Positions 20,807-27,255 of a stretch of DNA of 27,255 nt are shown one piece after another; the first letter of the stretch is position 1, and each line of letters starts with the position of its first letter. The position numbers and the translations under genes are program-made. The DNA is from Treponema sp. (lineage in GTDB: Bacteria > Spirochaetota > Spirochaetia > Treponematales > Breznakiellaceae). The notes below the pieces were generated by a model. The model searched no databases and was not told the DNA's origin. It saw only the letters and a list, made by a program, of their open reading frames with translations. Location: contig JAISBK010000201.1 in assembly GCA_031266255.1 (NCBI GenBank), positions 1-27,255 on the forward strand, written 5' to 3'.

Positions 20807-21727
20807 ATGAGAACTATTACGGTAGGACGATCAGGATTACAGGCACCGGTTATTGTGGTCGGTTGTATGCGTATCAACAAGCTAACCAAGACCGAAGCAG
20901 AACGGTTTATCAACGCTGCCTTGGATATGGGAGCCCGCTTCTTTGATCACGCGGATATTTATGGAGCTGGTCTCTGTGAAACCATTTTTGCCGAAGCCAT
21001 TGGCATGAACCCGGGGATTCGGGAAACTATACAAGTCCAATCCAAGTGCGGTATCAGACCGGGGATCGGCTTTGATTTTTCCAAAGCCCATATCCTTAGT
21101 TCCGTGGATGCTAGTTTACAAAGGCTCAAGACCGATTACCTGGATGTGCTGTTACTGCACCGCCCCGACGCGTTAATGGAGCCTGAAGAAGTAGCCGAGG
21201 CTTTCGGCATACTCCAGAGTAGCGGTAAGGTTCGCTATTTCGGTGTATCCAATCAGAACCCCCTGCACATACAACTGCTGCAAAAATACGTCACGCAGCC
21301 CATTATCATCAATCAGTTACAATTCAGCCTGGCTAATGCAAGCCTTATCACTCAGGGACTTCATGTGAATACGCTTGACGATGCGGCGATCAACCGGGAC
21401 GGTTCAGTGCTTGATTTTTGTCGTCTCAAGGATATCACCGTCCAAACTTGGTCTCCCTTCCAGTACGGCGTATTTGAGGGGGTGTTTTTGGGGAGTCCCC
21501 AATTTCCCACGCTCAATCAAAAGATTCAGGAGATCGCCCAAAAATACGAGGTCTCTGATACCACCATTGCCTTGGCCTGGCTGCTTAGGCACCCCGCACA
21601 GATGCAGCCGATAACCGGTACCATGAAGGTGGAACGCCTCAAGGACTGTGTAAAGGCTGCAGAGCTGACCCTATCCCGGGAAGAATGGTACGAGTTATAT
21701 CTCGCTGCGGGGAATACCCTGCCGTAA
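20807..21727 (+). CDS. Aldo/keto reductase (YdhF-like)
   Basis: A 306-residue NAD(P)H-dependent oxidoreductase of the AKR superfamily, TIM-barrel fold. The catalytic tetrad is visible: D47 and Y52 in FDHADIYG, K80 in QSKCGI, and H118 in LLLHRPD. GVSNQNPLH and the ITGTMKVERL segment fit the cofactor-binding part and resemble the YdhF group. The substrate cannot be predicted. It follows pspA after 86 bases. A TTGACC with TACAGT 19 bases away is a poor promoter candidate. ATG has an AAGGAG ribosome binding site. DUF554 follows 24 bases later. Confidence 0.9.
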   Translation: MRTITVGRSGLQAPVIVVGCMRINKLTKTEAERFINAALDMGARFFDHADIYGAGLCETIFAEAIGMNPGIRETIQVQSKCGIRPGIGFDFSKAHILSSVDASLQRLKTDYLDVLLLHRPDALMEPEEVAEAFGILQSSGKVRYFGVSNQNPLHIQLLQKYVTQPIIINQLQFSLANASLITQGLHVNTLDDAAINRDGSVLDFCRLKDITVQTWSPFQYGVFEGVFLGSPQFPTLNQKIQEIAQKYEVSDTTIALAWLLRHPAQMQPITGTMKVERLKDCVKAAELTLSREEWYELYLAAGNTLP

Positions 21728-21751
21728 TGCACGGAATGGCAAGGAGCAGGT

Positions 21752-22429
21752 ATGCTGGGACCGGTAGTGAATGGACTTGCGATTGTGGTATGTGCCTTGG
21801 CAGGGTGTTTTATCATTCGAGGGATCCCAGAACGGTTTGAGGAACTCATCAAAAAGGCCATTGGGCTTTCGATCATTTTTGTGGGGATCAAGGGAGCTTT
21901 GGATAACCAGCGGGTCCTGCTGCTCATCATGAGTATGGTCGGCGGGGCCGTAATCGGGGAGCTTATCAACCTGGACAGGCTGATGAACCGGTTTGGCATC
22001 TGGGCAGAAGCCCGGCTGGGCATGCAGGGAGGAGCCTTTTCCAAGGGCTTTGTGTCTGCCAGCATCCTGTTTTGTACCGGATCCATGGCTATTGTCGGTT
22101 CCATGCAGAGCGGTCTCATGGGTAACCATGAAACCCTTTTTGCCAAGTCTATCCTGGATGGTTCTATCTCCCTGATATTCGGCGCATCTATGGGTATTGG
22201 GGTGGTCTTTTCCGCATTACCGGTTTTTATCTACCAGGGAAGCATAAGTCTGGCTGCAGGAGCGATCAAGGATTACCTAAGCCCTGACATTATCCGGGAG
22301 ATGGCTGCGGTGGGCAGTCTCCTCGTGGCGGCTATTGGGTACAACTTCTTGGGAATCAAAGAAATCAGAGTAGCCAATCTCATTCCGGCTATCTTCATTC
22401 CCTGGGTCTATCTGGGAATAGCAGGATAG
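21752..22429 (+). CDS. DUF554 family membrane protein
   Basis: A 225-residue, highly hydrophobic protein with about six to seven membrane helices. It fits the DUF554 (YdfK/YqgA) family: GAVIGELINLDRLMNRFG (70-87) and FCTGSMAIVGSMQSGL (about 111-126) are its typical blocks. The molecular function of this family is unknown; a transporter-like role is often assumed. The start ATG 21752 has AAGGAG at normal spacing. It closes a plus-strand run of four genes; 116 bases without a gene follow. Confidence 0.85.
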   Translation: MLGPVVNGLAIVVCALAGCFIIRGIPERFEELIKKAIGLSIIFVGIKGALDNQRVLLLIMSMVGGAVIGELINLDRLMNRFGIWAEARLGMQGGAFSKGFVSASILFCTGSMAIVGSMQSGLMGNHETLFAKSILDGSISLIFGASMGIGVVFSALPVFIYQGSISLAAGAIKDYLSPDIIREMAAVGSLLVAAIGYNFLGIKEIRVANLIPAIFIPWVYLGIAG

Positions 22430-22545
22430 TACCTGCGGTAGGCGAAGTAGGGGCCGCGTCCTTGGCATAACGTCATACGTCCCTTCGTTCCTACTGCTCG
22501 CGGTGCTGCGTTTGAAATCCCACGGAAAGTTATGTGGAGGAAACC

Positions 22546-23136
22546 GTGAATAATACTCGTTTTTTTTATAAAAACGTTCCCAATGGTTTATCGTTACTGA
22601 GAATAGTGCTTGTGCTGCCTTTTATACTTATTATTCACGATATTTTTGTTTATGCGTGTACAAAAAACGTGTTTCTAATAATTACCTTTTTCACCATACT
22701 ACTATCAGATGTTGCCGACGGCTGTTTGGCAAGAAAATTAAACTGCACATCAGATACAGGGGCGAAATTAGATATTATTTCAGATACCTTATATACAATG
22801 TTGTCCCTGGCGGTTTTTACCTATTTTAAGATTATTCCGGTGTGGTTTATTGTTATTATGTTATTGAAATTAATTGAATTTATGATAACATCAAAATTAA
22901 TAAAAAACAAACAAAGAACTGAACGTATCATTTTTTTTGATAAAATAGGAAAAATATCCGTTTCTATGGTGATGTTACTGCCCGGGATATTTGTATTTAG
23001 ATGTATAATAACTCATTATAAAACAGTAATGAATATAGTTGTTTATATAGTTACGGTAATGCTGATACTATCATTTTTTAATAGAATACTCTATATCGTA
23101 ACCTATAAAGAGACGGTGAAGAGGAAACTAACATGA
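22546..23136 (+). CDS. CDP-alcohol phosphatidyltransferase family protein
   Basis: A 196-residue integral membrane enzyme that transfers a phosphatidyl group from a CDP-linked lipid to an alcohol. The family motif is complete: D55-x2-D58-G59-x2-A62-R63-x8-G72-x3-D76-x3-D80. About five or six hydrophobic helices surround it, and the VPNGLSLLRI start resembles PgsA-type enzymes. The acceptor alcohol is unknown. I start at GTG 22546, which has GGAGG just upstream, rather than GTG 22534. Base composition is extreme (9 of 60 G+C in 22861-22920), unlike the flanking genes, suggesting horizontal origin. Its stop overlaps the lipoprotein start as ATGA. Confidence 0.88.
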   Translation: MNNTRFFYKNVPNGLSLLRIVLVLPFILIIHDIFVYACTKNVFLIITFFTILLSDVADGCLARKLNCTSDTGAKLDIISDTLYTMLSLAVFTYFKIIPVWFIVIMLLKLIEFMITSKLIKNKQRTERIIFFDKIGKISVSMVMLLPGIFVFRCIITHYKTVMNIVVYIVTVMLILSFFNRILYIVTYKETVKRKLT

Positions 23137-25682
23137 GTAAGGCAACAATCATAACGACGATCCTCGTCTCCCTAGTGTTAAGTTCATGCACCTTATCAAA
23201 AGCAATGTATCTGGGTGATGACTCCTATAGAACCGGACTGCAATCCATTGAGGTATCCTCTACTACCGAGGATATAAACGGCATCTTTCCCGAAGCGGTG
23301 TATATCAAAACACGTACCCAAAGTTTTAATGCCTACCATTATTATATGCTCAAGGATGGCTTAATATGGTATAAAAGCATAGACGGTGAACAGGAGCCGG
23401 TCAACTGGACGCTGTTTACCAAAACCGGACTTCCCCATGACCCTTGGAAAATTACGTTTAACAAACCCAAAAAAATTGTTGCAATATCCGCTGATGCCGA
23501 TGAACTTGTTGCTCTTTCTGATGAAGGCGGCTTTTACCGCTACGGTTTCGACCTCACCATCGCCCATAAAAGTGGCGTGTGGCTTGACCGTCAAGGTTGG
23601 CCCAGTCAAGAACAGCTTTTTTTTGACCGGCGTACCGGGAGCAATCGTTCCTGGGCTTTGGGAAAACGAAACGCCCATGTTCTGTATTACGAAGACCCCT
23701 TCGGTAATCAGCACCACAACGGTACGATGGAGATTGTCACCACCTATGTGCTTTTAGAAGACGGCCAGGAAATCTGTTACGCCGACACAGGGCTTCCCCC
23801 TGACTTTTCCCGGAATTACCTTGGCCCTGAACGGGGTACTTTCAAAGCGGTCTCGCTATCGGCGAGCGCATCAACCATGTTCGTCATAAACGAAGCAGGA
23901 GAAATGTATACCCGTCTTGCGGACTTTGATACTGTCGGCTGCGACCCCATGCTCTTTAAGTATACCTACACTCCTTATAAATCAGATTTACCAGGTACGA
24001 ACTATTTTTCCAACTTGAATGAATGGGGACTCCCGGCAGAAGAGTGGCGTCCCCAGCCCTCTATTCCGCTTACCGGAAAAGCGGTAATCTCAAGGCATAT
24101 TACGATTCTACAAAACGGTCAGGGCAATGAAGCAAGGGAACTCCGGGTTGCCGGTTTAAATGAATCAGGCAAAACCGGATACTGGACCAAGGCTATTTTT
24201 GATGATATCTGGAATTTCAAACCGGTTCCCCTGTATTTTAGTGATGATGCGATGTTGCCCCCCCAAAAATCCATGGCCTCGCGGGTTGAACGGGGGCCAT
24301 CCTTGGATAAATCCTACAGCGGTTACTCCTGGAATGGCGATAAAAAGGAACAAGAGTGGAACTATACCATCCCCAATTTCAATATTCTTGAGGGAGCCTG
24401 CGATTTTCATATAACATGGCGAGATGAAACCTGTATACTGAAACTGTATCCTCTGGAAATGTGGACCTATCTTAAGCGAAATTATCTGCCGGGAAGAACC
24501 GGTTCACCTAAAATGTTTCTGGTTACCTTGGAAATTCCTGAGAACGCCTTTGATGGGCTTTCCGCGGAGTTTACTGCACGGCTTACACAAAAATACGCAA
24601 AAAACAATAGAAAGCTCTTGCAGTATATCATAGCCGCATCGGATACATATATTTTTATGCGTGAAACCGGTAACACGCATACCGTGCTGTTTTTAACTGA
24701 TGGAAAACTATCCAATCACTATGCTGAATTTCTGCAGCTCCATCTTGTTGAAAATTTTGAAGAAATACAGCGCTACTACTGGCCTGACCTCGCCGCGGGC
24801 AACCAAACCGTAATCTCATATCAGGAATTAGATCAAAAAATCGAATTAAACAAAACGTTTCGTGATGCATTAAAATATCAGATTCGTACCTTAAAATGGT
24901 CTCAGCTTACCGCATTCAGGTTCAATGCCGGTTATATACCACTTCATTATCTTATCACCCCGCTGCGTTTTATTGATGTGCCGAAAATCCGCACGATTAC
25001 CAGTTTTAGCGATAAGATTATTTTAGAAAACAGTTCTTATATATATACCATTTCCAATATTCGTATTTGGGTATATGAAAAAATTATTGAGATGCTGGAA
25101 GTAAGGCTGCTCTATTATAAGGAACTAAAAAAAGAATGTTCTGAAACCGCATCAAACAGTACCGATATGGCGGAAAGTGCTTCTTCTTTCAGGTATTCTG
25201 ACAATACCGCTGATTATTGGGATATTGCCGGTCTACCGCTTGTCATATCGGGAACCTTCTTTAATTCTGATACGCGTCCAAGGCTGACACGACCTGCGGT
25301 CTTGTCATTCATCAGGACGGAGACAGAACCTGATCTTTTTGGCTGGCCTTTTTCCATGGGGAAATCGGTAGATTCCGCAATGAGCGATCACAGTTTTTCA
25401 ATTTTTATTGATCCCCTGAAAAGCCTTAGAACCATCTATTCCCGCAACGGTAAAAATCCTAAAGAAAAAAGAGTACAGCTTGACTGTACCCTTTATATCA
25501 ACCCCAGAACAAATTCACCGGTTGAGCAGGATATTATTGATACTATCCTTAAGCCTTTTATCAAAGAAAATGCTCAAAGTATAAAAGCGAGGATCAGTTT
25601 TGACGGGGAAAATTTTGAAATAAGGCAGTATCCCTCAGGGAACGGTAAATCGCTGATTTTCTGGGGAAAAGCGGTATTTTGA
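23133..25682 (+). CDS. Large lipoprotein of unknown function with propeller-like repeats
   Basis: An 849-residue predicted lipoprotein. The signal peptide LVSLVLSSC gives a lipobox ending at C19. I recognise no family. In the N-terminal third two similar units, about 72-140 and 206-266, each read as DG, then TGLP, then SA-x-A, then a G-x-Y/M-Y turn, resembling beta-propeller blades. The middle (about 440-620) is rich in charged helices and aromatic residues. The C-terminal part has more beta-type segments. It is coupled by an ATGA overlap to the CDP-alcohol phosphatidyltransferase, the only gene certainly in the same operon. LspA at 10284 should process it. G+C is moderate, higher than its partner. 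Confidence 0.78.
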   Translation: MSKATIITTILVSLVLSSCTLSKAMYLGDDSYRTGLQSIEVSSTTEDINGIFPEAVYIKTRTQSFNAYHYYMLKDGLIWYKSIDGEQEPVNWTLFTKTGLPHDPWKITFNKPKKIVAISADADELVALSDEGGFYRYGFDLTIAHKSGVWLDRQGWPSQEQLFFDRRTGSNRSWALGKRNAHVLYYEDPFGNQHHNGTMEIVTTYVLLEDGQEICYADTGLPPDFSRNYLGPERGTFKAVSLSASASTMFVINEAGEMYTRLADFDTVGCDPMLFKYTYTPYKSDLPGTNYFSNLNEWGLPAEEWRPQPSIPLTGKAVISRHITILQNGQGNEARELRVAGLNESGKTGYWTKAIFDDIWNFKPVPLYFSDDAMLPPQKSMASRVERGPSLDKSYSGYSWNGDKKEQEWNYTIPNFNILEGACDFHITWRDETCILKLYPLEMWTYLKRNYLPGRTGSPKMFLVTLEIPENAFDGLSAEFTARLTQKYAKNNRKLLQYIIAASDTYIFMRETGNTHTVLFLTDGKLSNHYAEFLQLHLVENFEEIQRYYWPDLAAGNQTVISYQELDQKIELNKTFRDALKYQIRTLKWSQLTAFRFNAGYIPLHYLITPLRFIDVPKIRTITSFSDKIILENSSYIYTISNIRIWVYEKIIEMLEVRLLYYKELKKECSETASNSTDMAESASSFRYSDNTADYWDIAGLPLVISGTFFNSDTRPRLTRPAVLSFIRTETEPDLFGWPFSMGKSVDSAMSDHSFSIFIDPLKSLRTIYSRNGKNPKEKRVQLDCTLYINPRTNSPVEQDIIDTILKPFIKENAQSIKARISFDGENFEIRQYPSGNGKSLIFWGKAVF

Positions 25683-25761
25683 AGCAATACCATTACTTTT
25701 TCCAAACGGTTTTCAACCGACAGTTTCTACAAGTCATTCCGTACCAGGGTGCCGGGAATCC

Positions 25762-25953
25762 TTGCGTTCCCTTGAGACGGCGGTGGAAAATATCAGGAAA
25801 TACCAAGGATATCTTGAAAACACCGATCATGCTGATTATTGGCAGATGGTAATGCTTTTTTGAAAACATCGATACAAAGCGTCAGCAAAATGGGCGACGG
25901 AAGTGCTGTCCTTTCTCGAACAAAAGATAAACAAGGAGAAAAAGGAGAAATAA
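25762..25953 (+). pseudogene. Decayed coding remnant with in-frame stop
   Basis: One frame reads LETAVENIRKYQGYLENTD then HADYWQMVMLF, meets TGA at 25861-25863, and continues KWATEVLSFLEQKINKEK to TAA 25951-25953. Both parts look protein-like (helical, charged). This suggests the C-terminal end of a lost gene, possibly a regulator, with a nonsense mutation. No proper start is found, and the 5' part of the gap 25683-25761 holds nothing I recognise. The reductase gene starts 3 bases later. Confidence 0.35.
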
Positions 25954-25955
25954 GT

Positions 25956-26486
25956 ATGAAAATGATTTGGCATGATTTGGACAAGACCGCATTTGCTGCG
26001 TTACCATTAAAAGCAGATGAGGACATGGCGGAAAATTCGCGTTCGGTTATTATTTCCAACAACGGCGGCATAAAACACTGTATAGGCTGTTTCGGCTGTT
26101 GGATAAAAACGCCGGGGGTCTGTGTGATGAGCGACGAATGTCCTGCTATAGGACAGGCGCTTTCCCGTTGCCGGGAACTTGTTATCATAAGTAAATGTGT
26201 CTACGGTTCCTACAGTCCCTTTATCCGCAGGATTTGGGATCGTAGCATTTCTTACCTGCTGCCTTTTTTTGTTCGTAAAAATACGATAACGCGCCATCAG
26301 CATCGATATGCTAACCATTTTTCTCTTACGGTATATTTTTACGGAGAAAACAGTGCCGAAGAACAGGAAACCGCGGAAATGCTGGTAACGGTAAACGGCA
26401 TGGGTTATAATGCCGATCCGGTCGGCATACATTTTTACCGGGGTGTTGATGAATTGACTGATGGCTTGAAGGATGCTTTGCAATAA
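25956..26486 (+). CDS. Flavodoxin-fold NAD(P)H-dependent reductase-like protein
   Basis: A 176-residue protein with the cysteine block CIGCFGCWIKTPGVC (about 42-56). It continues with YGSYSPFIRRIWDRSISYLLPFF in two segments and SLTVYFYGE. These are typical of a flavodoxin-like family often paired with a second flavoprotein. I start at ATG 25956, which has GGAGAAATAAGT immediately upstream. The frame is open 39 codons further, but that part overlaps the decayed remnant. The stop codon abuts the former start of the second reductase gene. The physiological substrate is unknown, and FMN binding is inferred. Confidence 0.82.
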   Translation: MKMIWHDLDKTAFAALPLKADEDMAENSRSVIISNNGGIKHCIGCFGCWIKTPGVCVMSDECPAIGQALSRCRELVIISKCVYGSYSPFIRRIWDRSISYLLPFFVRKNTITRHQHRYANHFSLTVYFYGENSAEEQETAEMLVTVNGMGYNADPVGIHFYRGVDELTDGLKDALQ

Positions 26487-27102
26487 ATATCGCGCTCATT
26501 AACGGTAGCCCTAAGGCTGAAGGAAAAAAATTCCGGTGTTCAGCTTCGGTTTCTGCAATTGAAGCTGAGCAATGATAGCATCGTTACTTCCTATCATTTT
26601 AATAAGCATGAAAACAGCGAATATTTTCAGGAACTCTGCGAGATGGACGTGCTGGTTCTTTCTTTTCCGCTTTATGCCGATGCAATTCCTTCTCATTTTT
26701 TCCAGACAATGGTTGAATTTGAGGCATACCGAAAGCGTACAAATTCGCAGCGGGAAACTTGGGTGTATGTTTTGATGAATAACGGCTTTTACGAGGGTCG
26801 GCAGTGTAGTACCGCGATCCGCATTATCCGGCATTGGTACTACCGCGCCGGTCTTGTTTATGCACAGGGTGCTGCAACAGGTGCAGGAGAAACACTCGGA
26901 TTTTTGAAAAAAATTCCGCTGGGACAGGAACCACTCAGGAATCTGGGCAAGACCATTACGGTTTTGGCCTTAAATATTAGGGAACGGAAAAAAGGGGATG
27001 CCCTATTTTTTTTGGCAATTCATGGCCAATAGAGTTTTTTGGCTGCCTGCAGCAAGGAAAAACGGCCTGAGCCGCGATGCTATTTACCGCACAGTAACGT
27101 AA
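26483..27102 (+). pseudogene. Second flavodoxin-fold reductase, broken by start loss and two frameshifts
   Basis: Reading NIALINGSPKAEG, then NSGVQLRFLQLKLSNDS, through SFPLYADAIPSHFF and GFYEGRQ to AARKNGLSRDAIYRTVT gives a full-length, about 205-residue NADPH-dependent FMN reductase-like protein. It needs three repairs. The expected ATG at 26483 is ATA, and one extra base is present in an A7 run (26524-26530) and in a T8 run (27016-27023 region). With ATG the gene would overlap the previous stop as ATGA. The longest intact frame is 26559-27032. The two run errors could be sequencing artefacts; the ATA could also be a rare start codon. Confidence 0.7.
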
Positions 27103-27156
27103 GCATGATTCATAGACGCCACCTTTTTCCACGAGCGGGGAACGAAGAGAGACGAA

Positions 27157-27180
27157 AAAAAATACAAGGAAGTATTTTTT
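27157..27180. terminator. AT-rich hairpin after the reductase pair
   Basis: A perfect 9-base-pair stem, AAAAAATAC (27157-27165) with GTATTTTTT (27172-27180), has an AAGGAA loop. It carries A and T runs at both ends, so it could stop transcription in either direction. It lies 55 bases after the last stop codon. Confidence 0.5.
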
Positions 27181-27190
27181 GGGTTTATTC

Positions 27191-27210
27191 GGGGGGGGGG
27201 GGGGGGGGGG
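27191..27210. repeat. Homopolymer of 20 G
   Basis: Twenty consecutive G lie in a stretch without genes (27103-27255), between two AT-rich hairpins. It is either a highly slippage-prone tract or an assembly artefact. Confidence 0.8.
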
Positions 27211-27220
27211 TCTTATAGCG

Positions 27221-27252
27221 CTTAAAAATAGTTTGTTTTAGGCTTTTTTAAG
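27221..27252. repeat. Inverted repeat at the right edge
   Basis: CTTAAAAA (27221-27228) and TTTTTAAG (27245-27252) form an 8-base-pair AT-rich stem around a 16-base loop. Its meaning is unclear; it may be a terminator for a gene beyond the window. Confidence 0.35.
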
Positions 27253-27255
27253 TTT

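Noticed and set aside
22430..22545. Search for a tRNA or other RNA gene between DUF554 and the phosphatidyltransferase
   Set aside because: The TTTGAAATCC stretch faintly recalls a T-loop, but no cloverleaf stems can be formed around it.
25861..25863. In-frame TGA as a selenocysteine codon
   Set aside because: No selenoprotein family is recognisable and the frame lacks a start. A nonsense mutation in a dead gene is simpler.

Overview
The window looks like the chromosome of a spirochaete of the Treponema group, probably an anaerobic, gut-type or free-living relative rather than T. pallidum. This is my inference from protein character: a spirochaetal chemoreceptor tip, a relaxed lipobox, AmmeMemoRadiSam B, flavodoxin-type reductases, and a mid-50% G+C background. 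No rRNA, tRNA, CRISPR array or transposase gene was found.

Layout. (1) 1-3.7 kb: the end of an unidentified plus-strand gene, then the classic minus-strand cluster rpmH-rnpA-yidD-yidC-jag (ribosome, RNase P, membrane-protein insertion, RNA binding), read from a good sigma70-type promoter at 3688-3716. (2) 3.8-6.0 kb: a divergent plus-strand biotin ECF transporter operon (bioY, ATPase, transmembrane partner) that is clearly richer in G+C than its surroundings. (3) 6.3-8.1 kb: a Cache-type methyl-accepting chemotaxis protein. Upstream lies an inverted repeat with a G9 tract in its loop. (4) 8.5-10 kb: a small redox module: a 47-residue CXXC membrane peptide of the CD1871A type, a polytopic 4Fe-4S protein and an exported TlpA-like thioredoxin. 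(5) 10-19.5 kb: a long minus-strand run: trmJ-like methyltransferase, Fe-S-type Rrf2 regulator, a three-module membrane protein, Memo/AmmeMemoRadiSam B, clpB, a membrane alpha/beta-hydrolase-like protein with an altered catalytic site, a Nif3-like protein, lspA and a small membrane protein. (6) 19.5-22.4 kb: a plus-strand YbjN-PspA pair, an aldo/keto reductase and a DUF554 membrane protein. (7) 22.5-27.1 kb: an accessory block. A very AT-rich CDP-alcohol phosphatidyltransferase is coupled by an ATGA overlap to an 849-residue lipoprotein. Then come a decayed coding remnant, an intact flavodoxin-fold reductase and a second, broken reductase. The window closes with an AT hairpin and an unusual run of 20 G.

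How the parts fit. Most of the window is housekeeping (envelope biogenesis, translation, proteostasis, biotin uptake). The two parts most likely to hold little-studied biology are the three-gene redox module at 8502-9964, whose first gene is easy to miss, and the two-gene phosphatidyltransferase/lipoprotein unit at 22546-25682. Secondary points are a possible alternative-hairpin switch before yidC, a possibly leaderless clpB, and homopolymer tracts that could be phase-variable or could be sequence errors.
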